A stretch of DNA of 64,000 nucleotides from Fomes fomentarius. Its lineage: Eukaryota > Basidiomycota > Agaricomycetes > Polyporales > Polyporaceae. This document shows positions 1 through 11,948 of the stretch, in pieces (position 1 is the stretch's first letter; each line of letters begins with the position of its first letter). The position numbers and the translations under genes were made by a program. The stretch spans positions 1,054,001 to 1,118,000 of the forward strand of contig JABYQN010000004.1 in NCBI GenBank assembly GCA_022606135.1. Direction: 5' to 3'. The notes under the pieces were generated by a model. That model did no database searches. It saw nothing but the letters and a program-made list of their open reading frames with translations, and was not told the origin of the DNA.

Positions 1-2102
1 GTCGATGTCGGGGAGCTTGCGGTTCGTGCCGAGCTCGGACCCACCGCGCGACATCCAGTTGTCGACGCCGAGCCAGGAGAACTGGTGGACATTATCATCG
101 AGCAGGCCGATGAAGCCGTTGTGGATGGCAAACGGCTTGTGTCCTTGACGGATGCAATAGTGTACTGCGGCGCGCGTTGCGGCATTCATTCCACCTGCAG
201 GGGCGCCAACGCTATGAAACTTGAGAACGGCATGACTACCGCCATTCGTGATAATACTCACTGCATGATAGCGACACGCATTCGCTATGGAAACGTCATT
301 CAGCTCACGATACTTCGCACAAGTTGCCATGGTGGTACTCACAAGATAGTGAGGGAGCTTGGGTTCACTTTCGAGTATAGAGGTCGCGTAGAATCCGTCA
401 AGAGTCTCCCGGAATTCGGGATCACGCAGTGACATGGCCTTCTCGAAATCCTTCTCAGCGATTGCTTGAGCAACTTCACGAGTCTATGAAGATGACTAAA
501 TGCATCGCCTTCTGGTAAATTACTGCCAGACGTACCTGTTTCACCGCTTCCATGAGAGGAACTCGAGTGATCTTGTTCTCCCGTACCCCGATCATGTAAG
601 AAGGTGTGTCCGGGGTGGCCTCGAGAAGAGCCTCTACTGCTTCGACACCTTGCAGAGTCGGCTTTCATAGCGACTTTTCATTTATGGAATCAGATTCGTA
701 TGACGGAGGGCAGCATACCATAATCCGGTCGATGGCACATGGCCTACCACCGCGCTGGGTATGTCCAAGCGTTGTGACCCTCGTGTCTAGTCCAAGGCGT
801 TCTCGGAGAATGTCCTTGACCTGGTCGACCTTTATAGGCTGGAGCTTGGAGTCGATAGCGCCTTCTGCAACAATCACGATCGTCTTGCGCTTCCCAATGT
901 CTCGATGCTACCGCAGTATCAGCGTTGTCGCGCTAAGATGCGCACAGCAGTCGCTCACACTTTGGATCATACTGCACATCTCGTCCGCCCACTTGTCCGC
1001 ATCGGGCGGGCTCTCGGGGATGAAGATGAAGTCCGCACCGGAACTGGTAAGTCCGTTAGTTCAAATATTCTCCTATACGGAGGAAAGCTACACATACCTG
1101 ACGCCGGCCATGAGCGCGAGCCAACCACAATGCCTACCCATAACCTCTAGCACGAACGCGCGCGAGTGCGAGTACGCAGTCGAGTTGATGTTATCAATGG
1201 ACTCGCAAATACGGTGCAGCGCGGTCGGCGCGCCGATGGTGAGGTCCGTCATAGACATGTCGTTGTCGATGGATCCCACAAGCCCGACGATCTTAAGGTG
1301 GGCATGCTTTGTTGCTTGCGCCTCGGTGATTACGCCTTGGGTGCGCAGTTCATTCACTAGCCCTGGCCACTCCGCGCGGAAGACGTCGGCACCGGTGAGG
1401 GAACCGTCCCCTCCGCAGACTACGAGAGCGTCGATGCCCTCCTTGATCAAATTGTGTGCCGCGGTGAGACGTCCCTCGTGCGTGCGGAAGGCAGTCGAAC
1501 GTGCGGTCCCAATGAGTGTTCCTCCCTAATGTGATGCTTGAGATCAAGTTCGAATGACACGACAAGAGTAGAGATGCGGTGGCTAGTCCACCTTGTGTCC
1601 CATTTGGTCCATTTCTCTCGGTTGTAGGGGACGCTACACGCAGCGAAAGATAGAGATAGGACTCACTTCAGAGAACCAACCGCGTACATCGTCCCACCCG
1701 ACCCGGACGATATAACGGCCTTTCAGCGTCCTGCCACCGGGATGATCACTGGTGCCATCTTTCAGTAGCTCTCCATCGCCATAGCGGAGGTTATGCGAGA
1801 AGCTCTCTGTTCCTTGCACTTCTTCGGTCTTGATGCGAGGGGATGTGTTACCCTTCTCCGGGACAGTCTGAACGTGACGGTGACCTTCAGAGTTACCGCG
1901 AACGAGTCCTTCGTATCCCTCACGGACGATCCATGTCTCGCAGCCTCTGTCGGGTGTCGGTGCGTCAATATACGCGCATATACAAGAGCAGATCGTACTT
2001 GATAATCGCGCTCTTCACCACCGCGCGCACTACCGCGTTCATCCCCGCACTGTCTCCTCCCGAGGTGAGCACCGCGAGCTTCATCTTGTTGTCGTTGGAC
2101 AT
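1..2102 (-). CDS. pfk: ATP-dependent 6-phosphofructokinase, 3' end cut by window edge
   Basis: Phosphorylates fructose-6-phosphate to fructose-1,6-bisphosphate with ATP in cytosolic glycolysis. Translation starts at the ATG at 2102; the N-terminus carries the nucleotide motif [16 protein letters not shown], followed after an intron (about 1947-1998) by a [22 protein letters not shown] segment. Further exons give [16 protein letters not shown], the catalytic [25 protein letters not shown] and [15 protein letters not shown]. At 1-220 the second, regulatory PFK half begins with [18 protein letters not shown], as expected for duplicated eukaryotic PFKs. At least seven short introns are visible. 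The C-terminal half continues beyond position 1. It is head-to-head with the wss1 gene, 332 bp apart. Family assignment is secure; exact exon borders are by eye. Confidence 0.95.
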
Positions 2103-2434
2103 GGCGGGCGAAAGGCTCGAGCAGGCGCAGCAGGGAGTGGGCTATATGCGTCCCAATCGGCCAGCCGAGATCGACCGATTACGCGTGGAACGTGCGCAGG
2201 GCGAAGAAGGGGAGAAGAAAACGGGAATGGGCCGAGGTTGGCTAGAGGCCGTGCAGATTTGGGCTGCAAACCAATCTAAGTGCGATAATTGCGGAGACGC
2301 GCGCCGCCTCGCGTCACGCTCACGCGTCGGGACGCGTCGAGATCTAGCGGTGGCAGTAGTCTCTACCTCTCTATCTCCACCACCATCCTAATACTAACGC
2401 CGCCTCGCGTTCAGAAATCCCTGGCGGCATCAGC
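2103..2434. promoter_or_regulatory. Shared intergenic promoter region, pfk and wss1
   Basis: This 332-bp stretch separates two divergent start codons, so it must hold the promoters and 5' leaders of both genes. I see no clear TATA box and cannot assign factor sites. Confidence 0.5.
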
Positions 2435-4578
2435 ATGGTTCATGTGAGGCTCAACAATCGCGATGTGAACCCCAACCCACATGTCAACTTCATTACGCCC
2501 CTGAAGACCGAGGATCCTGAGGTGGAGGAAGAAGCGCGACAACTGCTTCGGGCGTTAGCAGCTCAGGTTAGGCCGATAATGAAAGCGGAGGGTTTCGTAG
2601 TGAACAGTCTCGAGGAGGTGAGTTGTCATACCCTCCACGTAGTAACCTAGGATGTCGTCAAGCGTTAATGGGGTTGCCAGTACGAGCATAATCAAGTATT
2701 TGCGGGGCGGAATTGGAACAACGGCGAGGTCGTCGGTAAGAATTCCCCTCAAACCCAACTGGCACCGTATATCCACGTTGAATACGTCTATCAAGAACTT
2801 GTTCTTCGCGGGGCTGGCGGAGGCTTTCTACCGACGTCCTGGTTACTCAGTACGCTCTGTCATGAGGTGGGTATGACGCGCCAGGATCATGCGGCATACT
2901 ACAAACCCCGGTACTCATATACATCGTGCGCTAGCTGGCCCACATCAAGGTGAGAGCATTCCTACGAGCTATGGGAGCAGGGTATGTTTAGCTGGCCAAC
3001 CACCTAGTATATGAATCACGGGGCAGCTTTCCAAGCACTCTGGGCGAAGCTTCGCAGAGACGTGAGGGAACTGCAGAGTGAGGGCTACTACGGGGATGGT
3101 AGGGAAACGGAATACACTCGACTCCATTCGCTCTTCTGACTTGAGCGTCCCTTCTCCTAGGATATTGGTCCTCCGGTCATCGTCTCGCCGATTCTTCGAG
3201 AGTAGGTGGTCAGGGCCTCGACCCTGTAGACCTGCCAGAGTACATGGTCGGTATCCGTTTAACAGAAACTGGCTCGCTAGCTGATATGTTCTATTTAGTG
3301 CGGTGGTGCACAGACGCGAACACGGCCGACCGCACTGAGACGACGCAGGAGACAAGCCGGTCCATCGAATCGCACCGGAGCACAGATCGCAAAGAAGCGC
3401 AAACCTGGTTCCCGTGTCACGGCGAAAGGCCTGTTCAAGGGCACGGGTAGGGCACTCAATGAAGATGAACAAGACGAGGAGCAGAAGAAAGCTGGTGTAG
3501 GCTTCCGGAAGCAAGCGGGCAGGTAAGGACATGGTGCATCACTATAGGTCCTTTCATGTTCATTACGCCTAGCAAGCGGGCTAGGGAAGAGCGGGCCTTG
3601 GCTGCTGAGCGGCGAATACTGACACTTCAGGGTAAGGGTACGTATCAGGTTGTGCTGTGGGAGATATGCTCCCGTATCAACTAAGTCAATCCAGTCAGTA
3701 GCTCCACGTCAGCTCAAGATGAATCCAACGACGACGAATCGGACTATGAAGAGACCCCAGAGACGGACCAAGACCGCCGCGATGCCGTGCTGAACAGCGC
3801 TGATAGGTCGGAACTCGATGGCTTGAAGGCATGGCAGCGAGACTATTCCTCGGACTTCGTCTTCCCGCCTTCGGCTTCCTCATCTACATCATCCACTAGT
3901 CAGCCGAAAGCACCGTCATCATCGAGGAGCCGCAGCAGCGTAAAGCATGCGAGTAGCAAGGGTACAGACTTGGGGACGATCGAACTATCATATAACGACG
4001 AAGATGATGCTCCACCTCATGGATGTGATACGCAACAGCTTCCAACCGGGGGCACTGCTGCTGCGTCGGCCTCCGGCTCTCTACACAAAGGCAAAGGCAA
4101 GCAGAAGGCACCGCCCTCACTGCCCGCCGGTGCCGGGGAGAGGGTAGGTTTGGATGCATGGCTGCACGGCAAAGACACCCCCGGAACTGCCTCGTCCACA
4201 AAGAAGCAGCAGACACTCTCCTACGGAAGCATCGTACAGAATGAGATCAAGCAAAGACGGAAGCAAATGCTCGGTATGGATGGGCCTGGGAAGCGTCTCG
4301 GAAGCTCAGAATCATCGTCTGAACGTCGCTTTCTGATGGATAAAAGGCGGACAGGCACTGTGGCATCCCACGGGGCAGATGGGAAGCCGCAACCACCACG
4401 AGCAGGGACTGATTGGACCTGTGAAGTGTGCACTTTGTGGGTATTTGTCGATAACTCGGTCAAGTAGGCACGCTGAACTCAGTCGTATCTTTGTAGGGTC
4501 AATGAACCTCTTAACTTGGCGTGTTCGGCTTGTGATACGCCTCGAGGAGGTACCGTGTGGGCGGGGAATGCTGTCTAA
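2435..4578 (+). CDS. wss1: Wss1-type DNA-dependent metalloprotease (WLM domain, RanBP2 zinc finger)
   Basis: A SprT-like (WLM) protease of the Wss1 family, which degrades proteins crosslinked to DNA, usually with Cdc48 and SUMO. The N-terminus reads MVHVRLNNRDVNPNPHVNFI and continues through NVFAGRNWN-like and LPTSWLLSTLCHE segments. The zinc site HELAHIKYMNHG (HExxHxxxxxH) is assembled from three exons: the HE pair ends at 2866, LAHIK is a 15-nt exon (2935-2949), and YMNHG starts at 3008. A CGGA motif follows, then a long low-complexity tail with a possible SUMO-interacting segment (GTIELSYNDEDD). The last exons give a RanBP2-type zinc finger, DWTCEVCTL joined to VNEPLNLACSACDTPRGG. The stop is TAA at 4576-4578. 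The domain order matches fungal Wss1. Small introns were placed by eye. Confidence 0.9.
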
Positions 4579-4787
4579 ATTTTCCCGTATCTGCTTATGT
4601 GCATACAGAGGGAGGATGCCCACGTTTGTGTTGACTTCGTCATTGATTCATGGTCGTTCAGTACACCGATGTCACGTATTGTACAAAATACAGAAAATTA
4701 TTAGTCCAGATAGCACACATCGCTCAGTAGCGCCAGCACCTAGGACAGCAATCAGATCTCAGAGGCCCAGCTATAGGGTGGGGTGAC

Positions 4788-5604
4788 TTACAGAATCTCG
4801 TACTGTTCAACGGTTATCTCTCGCCCGCCGAAAGGCACGTTCGCAGCACGCTACAAAAGTGCCAATCAGTCCGGACTTCGAAGGCACAAGGCACAAGGTT
4901 GCTAAAAGTCTACTCACGAGGTGAGCACCTGTCTTACCCGGAACCCTTATGCCGTTAACGTTGCCCATGGCATGATAGAGCTTCTCGCCATTCTCTTCGT
5001 ACCCGCCCTCCACCGGGCGACGGCCATGGGGAATCTGGCCATAAGACGCCGGGATCCACTCCATGGTGGCGGGGTCGAATGGAAGGAGATCGTATCTCCC
5101 GATGTGCTCGTGCTCGCCTCCACCGTACGCGACGCGCGGCGGAGGATTGAAGGACGGCACGATCTTGCACGGATGGACCGACCGCTCGAAGATCGCGCTC
5201 CCGACGAAGACAGGCGTCTGCCCATCCGCGTCGTACGCGACCGGCGGACCAGCTTGGGCGGGGAATGGGGTGGTGTGGCTGAGCGGTACGCGGAAGCCTG
5301 AGGGCGGGGGCTGGTGGCCACCTGGTGCAGGAGAGGGTCCGCGCGAGGAAGGGTGTATGCCGGGCGTCGCGCCTGGGATAGGCAGCAGCTGCTGCTGGCT
5401 TCCGCCGACATGCGGGAACGCTGCGGCCGCTACGGGTATGGCGTATGAGGCGGCGGGGAGACCATGTCCGGATTCACCATGCTTGTCCTTCTTATCCTTC
5501 TTATCTTTCTTGTCCTTCTTGTCCTTCTTCCACTTCTTGCCATCGTCAGAAGACGAGGAAGATGAGGATGAAGACGAGACACTGCGACGACGACCGTGGC
5601 CCAT
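4788..5604 (-). CDS. DM9 (DUF3421) repeat protein with Ser run and Lys-Asp repeats
   Basis: The N-terminus is low complexity: a run of about ten serines (residues 9-19), then four to five KKD units (about 25-42), then a Pro/Gly/Gln-rich linker. From about residue 130 the protein has tandem DM9 motifs: VFVGSAIFERSVHPCKIVP, then HIGRYDLLPF and WIPASYGQIPHGRRPVEGG. One intron (about 4833-4918) joins GKTGAHL to RAANVPFGGREITVEQYEIL and the TAA at 4788-4790; without that splice the conserved C-terminus is lost. DM9 domains bind mannose in some animals; in fungi the role is not established. About 245 residues, no signal peptide, so probably cytosolic or nuclear. The start at 5604 is the only in-frame ATG before the Ser run. 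Confidence 0.8.
5487..5535 (-). repeat. In-frame Lys-Asp coding repeat
   Basis: A 9-nt unit (AAG AAG GAC on the minus strand) is repeated about five times and encodes consecutive KKD triplets in the DM9 protein. It is a candidate length-polymorphic tract. Confidence 0.7.
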
Positions 5605-6239
5605 GTCCGTAGATTGGTGTCTTGTGGTGGTCTAGAAAGTGAGAGAGCTGCCGATGAAAAGATCGTATGTGTCTATCCTATATATCAGGGCCACACATAG
5701 GGCGGTGCTGGCTAGATGAGAAGGTTGCGCAGTGGTTTGCAATAAGCAACGTAAGCGGCTGTGCAGTCTCAGTCTGTGCTTGCTGTCCAACGTCGCTTAC
5801 TAGATACGGGCTCTCGGCGCTATCATGCTTGGGCGCGACTAAGTAGTATGTAGTGCACAAGTTCAACGCGATGAGCGAGTAACAATCTACCTCCTCACAC
5901 GAGGATACGAGCCGTCACGTAGCTGAGCGGAACACTTGGGAACGTACCCAATCACTGTCCCGATCAAGCCGCACATAATAATATCTGAGCGTACCCGGAG
6001 GTAAAGCCGCCACCCAGGGCGCACCGCCTTCACTTCGCTAGGCAGTGACATCCTCTCCCGAAATGCTATCCGATTCCGCTGCTGTGCGACTCGACACGAA
6101 GTTGGATAAAGCGATCTTCGGATAGGCACGTTCAAACCAGATATCGTAGGTACAAGCTTCCAACATCGCTTTCAGGAGATGCTTCATCTCGCTGGGGCCC
6201 CACTCCGCTAGTCCTCACCGATCTCTGTATGTGTGACTC
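5605..6239. other. Intergenic, no supported gene
   Basis: This region holds the promoter of the DM9 gene and the 3' flank of rim20. Two minus-strand ORFs (5678-5866 and 5887-6135) have no recognisable domain or convincing splice partners, so I do not call them. Confidence 0.5.
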
Positions 6240-9200
6240 TCAGTGCCTCACGGCTCTCCTACCGCTCTGTGGTGCTGCAGAGATGTCCATCGTCTGCCAC
6301 TCGTCCGAATCAGGTGGGGGCAGATCAAGCGCTACGCCCCGCGTGCCCGGACGCACGCGGTGACCAGGGTGTCTTCGTGGCTCTACATGTTCTGGCGGCT
6401 CCAATTCGCGCGGGGGAGTCGCGGGAGGTTTTGGGGGGACCGTGTTTTCATAGTACGCCTGAGACTGAGCGGCTGATGCGCTCTCGGATATAGCGAGGTT
6501 TTCCAGAGCACGCGCCAGTGTGCTAAGATTTCATGGTCAGCGGCACGATCGGCAGAGCGGCAGAGGAGGATAGTATACGAAATACTCACTGGATCTCGTT
6601 TCTCCGTATGCCGACCCACTCCTTGCACGCATCCCTGAATTGGGAGAGAATTTCTACCAATCCGTTGTAGAACTGTTCGAAGTCCAAGTCCGTCAATATA
6701 CGTCAAACGATTGATTGTGGAGTACTGCTCGCCTTCAAGCCTTCCTCCGAGTTGCGCACGATTTCCTTGTACTTGTGATAAGCCAAATCAAGGGACTGGA
6801 GAGCATGCTCCCGCGCTTTGACGGTTTCGTCTTCCTTGCGCGACTGCGCAAATTGTGCATGGCGCTCCTGGATCATCGGATCGCGCGAAGCGATAAGGGC
6901 GTAGGCATATGTGGTCAGCGCACGTCCCTTAAAGTATGTAAATGAAGTCGTATAGGAGCATGTGCTTACTCGAACCGCAGCGAGAAGTTCATCTTGCTTA
7001 CGCTCGTCATCCTCGAGCTGTCTGCGGAATCGGTCGTATTTGGACAATTCCTCGTCCAGTATGTCTTCAAACATCGCCGGCTGTACATTGATCCATTGCT
7101 CCATGGCCGATGCGGCCTTCAAGACGCGCGGGGTGATATCATCGGAAGCAGCCAAGCGGTTGACTCGGGCTACTAGTTCTTCTCTGGACTTGCTCAGGTC
7201 ATCGAGTTTCTCGAGGAGCACACGCAAGGACCGTGCGTGTGCTCTGCTGGGGTCTGCGCCGCCCAAAGACACACGCTGTGCAGACTCCCCCGTCGAGCGG
7301 GGTATAGAACTCTCTAGCTCATTCTGTATCCGTGCCCAAGTCAGGTTGGTGTGTGCCGTGGATAAGAAGCCGATACATGCTGACCTCCGACCAAGTGAGC
7401 TGGGTGATATTGTCTTCCCACTCTTCCCACTTCTGTCGAACCAGCTGGTCACTGTCCCCGGCTTGCTGGAGGATGGCACGGTACTTGTCCGACTTCTCGA
7501 CCAGCTCCCTGTTTGCTTCGTGTGAAGGGATTCTGTCTGCTTGCGGGGAGGTCTCGCGGAACGTCTCGTCTTCTTCTGCCTCCTGGTCCAACAGATCCAT
7601 CGCCTGTGCCACAGACCACATCAAATAAGTTCATACATAGCATAGATGGCCGTAAGCCATCAGGGTTCGAGCCGTACCTCATCAAGAAGAGCCAAAGCAT
7701 GCCCCGAAAGGGTTTGTACGTCACGAATGGAAGTCTCGACCCGTTCTGGGCCGCTGTCGAGGCGGACTTCTTCGGCCTTTTTGACGAGACTGGGGGGCAA
7801 GCCTATATGTCTATCAAGAGCATCCAGCGCAGCTGGTAGGTTCAAACTCTCGAGCGTACTGCCATAGAAACGGCACAGTATCAGGAAGACTTAATGTCTG
7901 TCATCGAGAAGGTGACGAGAATCGCACCTTGAAACATTGTCGTCCAAGCGCCGAACACGATCTGTGATCTCTTCCGTCATCCAGTTATGCTTCCTATCAC
8001 TGTAAATTTCTGTGGGATAGATGTCAATGGATATCAGACAGGGTGGACAGCAGGCGAGTACCGATAGCCAGGCGAGCCCCCCACCCGAGTAGCTCTCCAA
8101 ATATCACGGCGTCGTTGCCGACCACGGACTTAGGATTCTGAAGTCCAGGATCTACAATCGGCTGCGCCATGGCTACTTCAGCAAGTCCTGGTAGGGCGGA
8201 CATAGGTGGGACATCGTGGTGATATATCAGATCGTTATCGCGTTCCGCCCTCGAGATGTTCTTCTCCACGATGTCAAGAAGCGACTGAAACACGATTCAT
8301 TGCTACTTAGTTGGATGCGCAGTGATCGGGAAGACGTGCCTTGATATCCTGCTGTACGGGCGCTGTCACTCCACCTCGTCGGGCAACATCGTAGCCCTTC
8401 TTCGCCAGGGTTTTGGCTTCAGAGAGCCGGGCAATTTCGTGACCATACCTACAAAATCCGCAGGTGAGCACGAGCCGATTGCGGATACACCCTTGAAGCA
8501 CGCACCTATTCGCCTCGAGGTCTTCCAAGCTTTTCCGGTATTGAGCGGCCGCTTGGAAGTGTAAAGCCTTGGTTTCTAAATGCGCTAGCCACCACTGAGG
8601 CGTGCGGTCAGAACACCACGAGACGAGTTATGAGAGTACTAGCTCACTCACAGAAGTAAAGATGTGCCTGACCGATCCTTCTTTGACAAGTGTGACGGCA
8701 GATCCATAGAATGAAGCCACCTATCGATACTTCGCTGAGTCAGAGTCCGTCAGGGTGCGGGAGAAGTCGCACCTTCGCCGCGAGTTTCGAAATCAGGCCA
8801 TTCTTGTAGTTGTCTATCCGTATTCAGGACAAAGAACATGACAACCCGTGGAGGCTATCTCACCCATAACAGCTCGTTGCCAGACACATTCCTGAGCCTG
8901 TGCCAACATCAAGAACTCAAAGCTTCTGATGAAAGGTTCCGTCAATTCGAGCGGACCATCATCCGGCGCCACCGAGGCCCGTAGCTGCGGCGATACGATA
9001 GCAGAGAGGTAGTTGCATGCACCGGCAGCGCTCTGGGGGAGCATCAGAGGGAATTCATGCGAATCACAGGATAGGTACTGGCTTGATATAGTTTAAGGGC
9101 TTGCTTCAGCCCCTGTGGTGTGGATCTATCTTCTGCTGCTCCTAATTGAGAATACAGAGCAGCAAGGTTAAAAAGCACCCCTGCCCGCTCGTACAGCAGA

Positions 9201-9616
9201 TTCTTGCATGTCTCAGGTAGTGCAGAGCTGCTGAAGGCGGGGGCGTACGGAATCTCAAGGCCGATCTGTAAGGAGGGATACTTAGCCGTTATCGAACAAA
9301 GGGTTGCTGAGCCGCTCACGTCAGAAGGTAGTTTCGTCAAGATGAACACGAGCTGTGCATGATAACTTTATATTGTGAGCTGCTTGTAAGATCAGAAGAA
9401 ACATGACTACATATCATACTTGATCAACGCCTGTAAGCGATCGTTGTGGACCACCGTGCTCACAGCGTCGGCACGGAGCTTCTCCCACTGGCCGATGTCC
9501 CATCTGTAAGCGTCTGGGTGGGAGTCGGTGTAGTGTGTGAGAATGTACTCTCGCAATGCTTCACGTAGAGGAACTATATATGTTCTCTTGAAAGGAATGG
9601 ACAGCTGATTAGGCAT
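6240..9616 (-). CDS. rim20: BRO1-domain pH-signalling scaffold PalA/Rim20
   Basis: An ALIX-like scaffold that couples ESCRT-III to processing of the PacC/Rim101 transcription factor in ambient-pH signalling. The N-terminus MPNQLSIPFKRTYIVPLREA resembles PalA/Rim20 rather than the vacuolar-sorting paralogue Bro1. BRO1-domain blocks follow: LVFILTKLPSD, YERAGVLFNLAALYSQLGA, then SAAGACNYLSAIV and FLMLAQAQECVWQRAVMGE. The middle is helical V-domain material (VKKAEEVRLDSG, MDLLDQEAEEDETFRE). The tail is Pro-rich (ENTVPPKPPATPPRELEPPE) and ends DEWQTMDISAAPQSGRRAVRH at a TGA (6240-6242). About a dozen introns are present, one apparently only 35 nt. The in-frame GTG at 9628 is not used as the start because the ATG at 9616 fits the family. 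About 850 residues. Confidence 0.88.
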
Positions 9617-10584
9617 GGCGCTGGCCACGTAGAGGGTGCGTCTCGAGGATCGTTTGGGTCGTGCGGGTTAGAATGAATTTCGGCAGCGTTGTGTCAGATC
9701 TCGAGTGCCTACCAACGGGAGATGTTAGGGACAGAATGAGGTTCGTGTGGCTGCAGGGCACGAGCACCCGCGCCCATCACGTTCCGAGGGTGTGACTGAC
9801 TGTGAGTCACAGTATTGTACTAAGAAGTCACACAGCGGCGCCTCCAGCCTGATCCCCTATGTCGGCTGATTGTGGGGCAGCTCGATGCACATGTTATACT
9901 TGACTCTTTTGACCTTCTTCCATGGATGGACTAGCGATCTTGCCTTCAAGTTTCAAGCGATGCATATGCCATGTCACTAGCTTCGACAGTCGTGGGCAGT
10001 CGTGACGGCATGCTAGCGGGACCTTATGCAATCATGTGGGTACCCTCCTTCATCTGCTGAGAGAAGTCTAGTATCTTGAGTGGGAGATCGGCGCCGAGCC
10101 TGAGCTACTTGTGCAGTCCTCGAGGCTATTGCGTTTGAATCCGAGATGTAGATCATACAAATCGGAGATTCAGCATTCGCTCACGGATCCTAGATGGTAG
10201 GGCGATTACATGCATGTCAGCGGCTTTCAACATCATACATGAACTCATGCGGTTAACTTTGCGGCGATTGACAGCGGCGATGAAGTAATGATTGTTCTTC
10301 ACCTTGGGGTGCCTAACCACTGGGCCTACTGCACAAGTGGCGCGCCTTGAGGTCGAGTACACGGTCTTCAGGTCAGTCTATTTCCTTAACGATCTTACTG
10401 AATTCTCACTGCCACCACACAGCCTTTCATCTACATTGCATCGCGATTGCAATTTTTTGGAAGACCACACACTGAGGCGCTCGTACCCAGATTCGGGTAA
10501 GCATAAGCCTGCAGGTAAATGGAGATTCCTGTGACAGGCTGAAATCGGGTCGTCACACATACGCCCATACACACTTGGGAACTG
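9617..10584. other. Gene-free upstream region of rim20
   Basis: Nearly 1 kb without a supported gene. It presumably includes the rim20 promoter. The minus-strand ORF at 10153-10362 has no domain, and I see no tRNA-like fold or mobile-element sequence. Confidence 0.5.
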
Positions 10585-10590
10585 TATAAG
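10585..10590 (+). promoter_or_regulatory. Candidate TATA box of the locus at 10.7 kb
   Basis: TATAAG lies 90 bp upstream of an ATG in good context (accATGg, 10675). Spacing and sequence fit a fungal core promoter. Confidence 0.45.
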
Positions 10591-10674
10591 TACTGCAGCG
10601 TTGGCACGTCCGAGACCACCACCCCCCTTCTCGCGAATATCACTTCAGTCCACCCGCTACCGCTCCCTCGACCA

Positions 10675-11948
10675 TGGCTCGCGGCGTCCATGCTATTGTC
10701 TCTGCGCGTCGTTCCGCCGCGAGCAGCAGTGTTGCCAACACGCCGGCGAGTAACCCTCTACTAGTCGTATGGAGGAACACTAACGCGTCTATGCCCTTAG
10801 GCGCGCCCGGTGGTGGAGCGTGTCCATATCCAGGCCACCCTCACAGCCACTCCAGCGAAGTATGTGAGTACCTGTGCGTCGATATTCACCGCATCGAGCG
10901 GCCAGTACTGATTTCTCCACAGTATGCGGTTCGTGAAGTCATCGCGACTGCGACATCTGAGTGGGTCACTAAAGAGGCGGAATTCTTCTAGGGTGAAATG
11001 GTTATTATTCAGCTGCGCACCTATATCTGGATTCCTGGTAAGGTGCTCAACGTCATCTACAACGAGGTCAGCAGCACGGTAGTGCTTTCGTCCACTTGGC
11101 CAACGGCAGTGCTCACCATCTTTCTCGACCCAGGAATACAAGAGTTATGTCTACAATATCGAGTTCGTCGCTGCCGATGGCTGCCGTCACCGCAGCGGAT
11201 TCTTCCCTCAAGACGTCCGCGACTACACTGTCACTGATGCAGTTGCATACTAGGCAGAGGTCACTCCAGCGACTAGCCATGAAGTCATGTAGTTGATACC
11301 CAAGTATTACCCCGAATCTCATGCACTGTGTCGTTATTCACAGCATTCACCATGTCCGAGTCCACAATTCCAAAATGTACCAGGTCGCTGATCTCCTTAC
11401 AACAGTGACGAGATTCCTCGTCCGACTTTCACATTTGGTGCCTCCGCCGGTGACCATATGGACCGGTTTCTTTGACGATGCTTCTGGCGCTCTGTGAACC
11501 ATGGTCGCTGCTTCACATACTATTCTGGTCGAATCACCGTTCATCAGACGATGGTCTACGAGCTCAGGTACGGCCGCTACTCAACATTGAATGCCATTGA
11601 AGCCCTCATGAGCGCGGTGTGCACATTGTGGGACGTGAGTTAAAGTGATGTCTGATCCGATTCTCGTGCTGATGATCTAAGACTTTGGTTGGGTCGGCGT
11701 GTCATTCGAAGTAGGAGAAGGGGTCACATCCATGCGGCAGTGTGATTGGGTTCAGCTGAGCGGCGTTCGTTACTGCCATCGCGTAGGACCTCCTGTACCT
11801 TCGTCGCCCCAAAAAGCAACGCTGGAAGCGTGTGCTCAGCCCCGCGTCAACCTGAAGCACGAACTGTATGCGTCCATGCGGCACACATGCACGCAGGCGG
11901 TATCGAATTTTGAAACCGTATCAGTAGGCGGGGATATCGGTGTCTGAT
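10675..11948 (+). pseudogene. Possible decayed multi-exon gene, family unknown
   Basis: A TATA box, a good Kozak context and two convincing introns (one from GTAACC at 10757 with a CACTAAC branch site to the CTTAG just before 10801, one starting GTATGT at about 10860) suggest a real gene beginning MARGVHAIVSARRSAA. Downstream, segments with strong C-ending codon bias appear in different frames. One reads YKSYVYNIEFVAADGCRHRS then GFFPQDVRDYTVTDAVAY. Another reads IHHVRVHNSKMYQVADLL. A third reads FTYYSGRITVHQTMVYELRY then FGWVGVSFEVGEGV. They are interrupted by stops at about 10989 and 11251 and in the GFFDDASGAL segment, and I cannot splice them into one reading frame. I do not recognise the family. 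It could be a pseudogene, a mis-sequenced gene, or a short gene (67 codons to the first stop) followed by noncoding DNA. Confidence 0.35.

Noticed and set aside
606..1529. A 307-codon plus-strand ORF
   Set aside because: It is the antisense shadow of phosphofructokinase exons, which show clear catalytic motifs on the minus strand.
5063..5635. A 190-codon plus ORF with poly-Leu/Ser-Phe
   Set aside because: Antisense of the DM9 gene and its Lys-Asp repeat; no domain.
5887..6135. A small minus-strand protein with a hydrophobic stretch
   Set aside because: No partner exon, promoter or similarity; likely chance.
6240..9616. Calling this gene Bro1 (vacuolar protein sorting)
   Set aside because: The N-terminal NQLSIPFKRTYIV segment fits PalA/Rim20; Bro1 starts differently.
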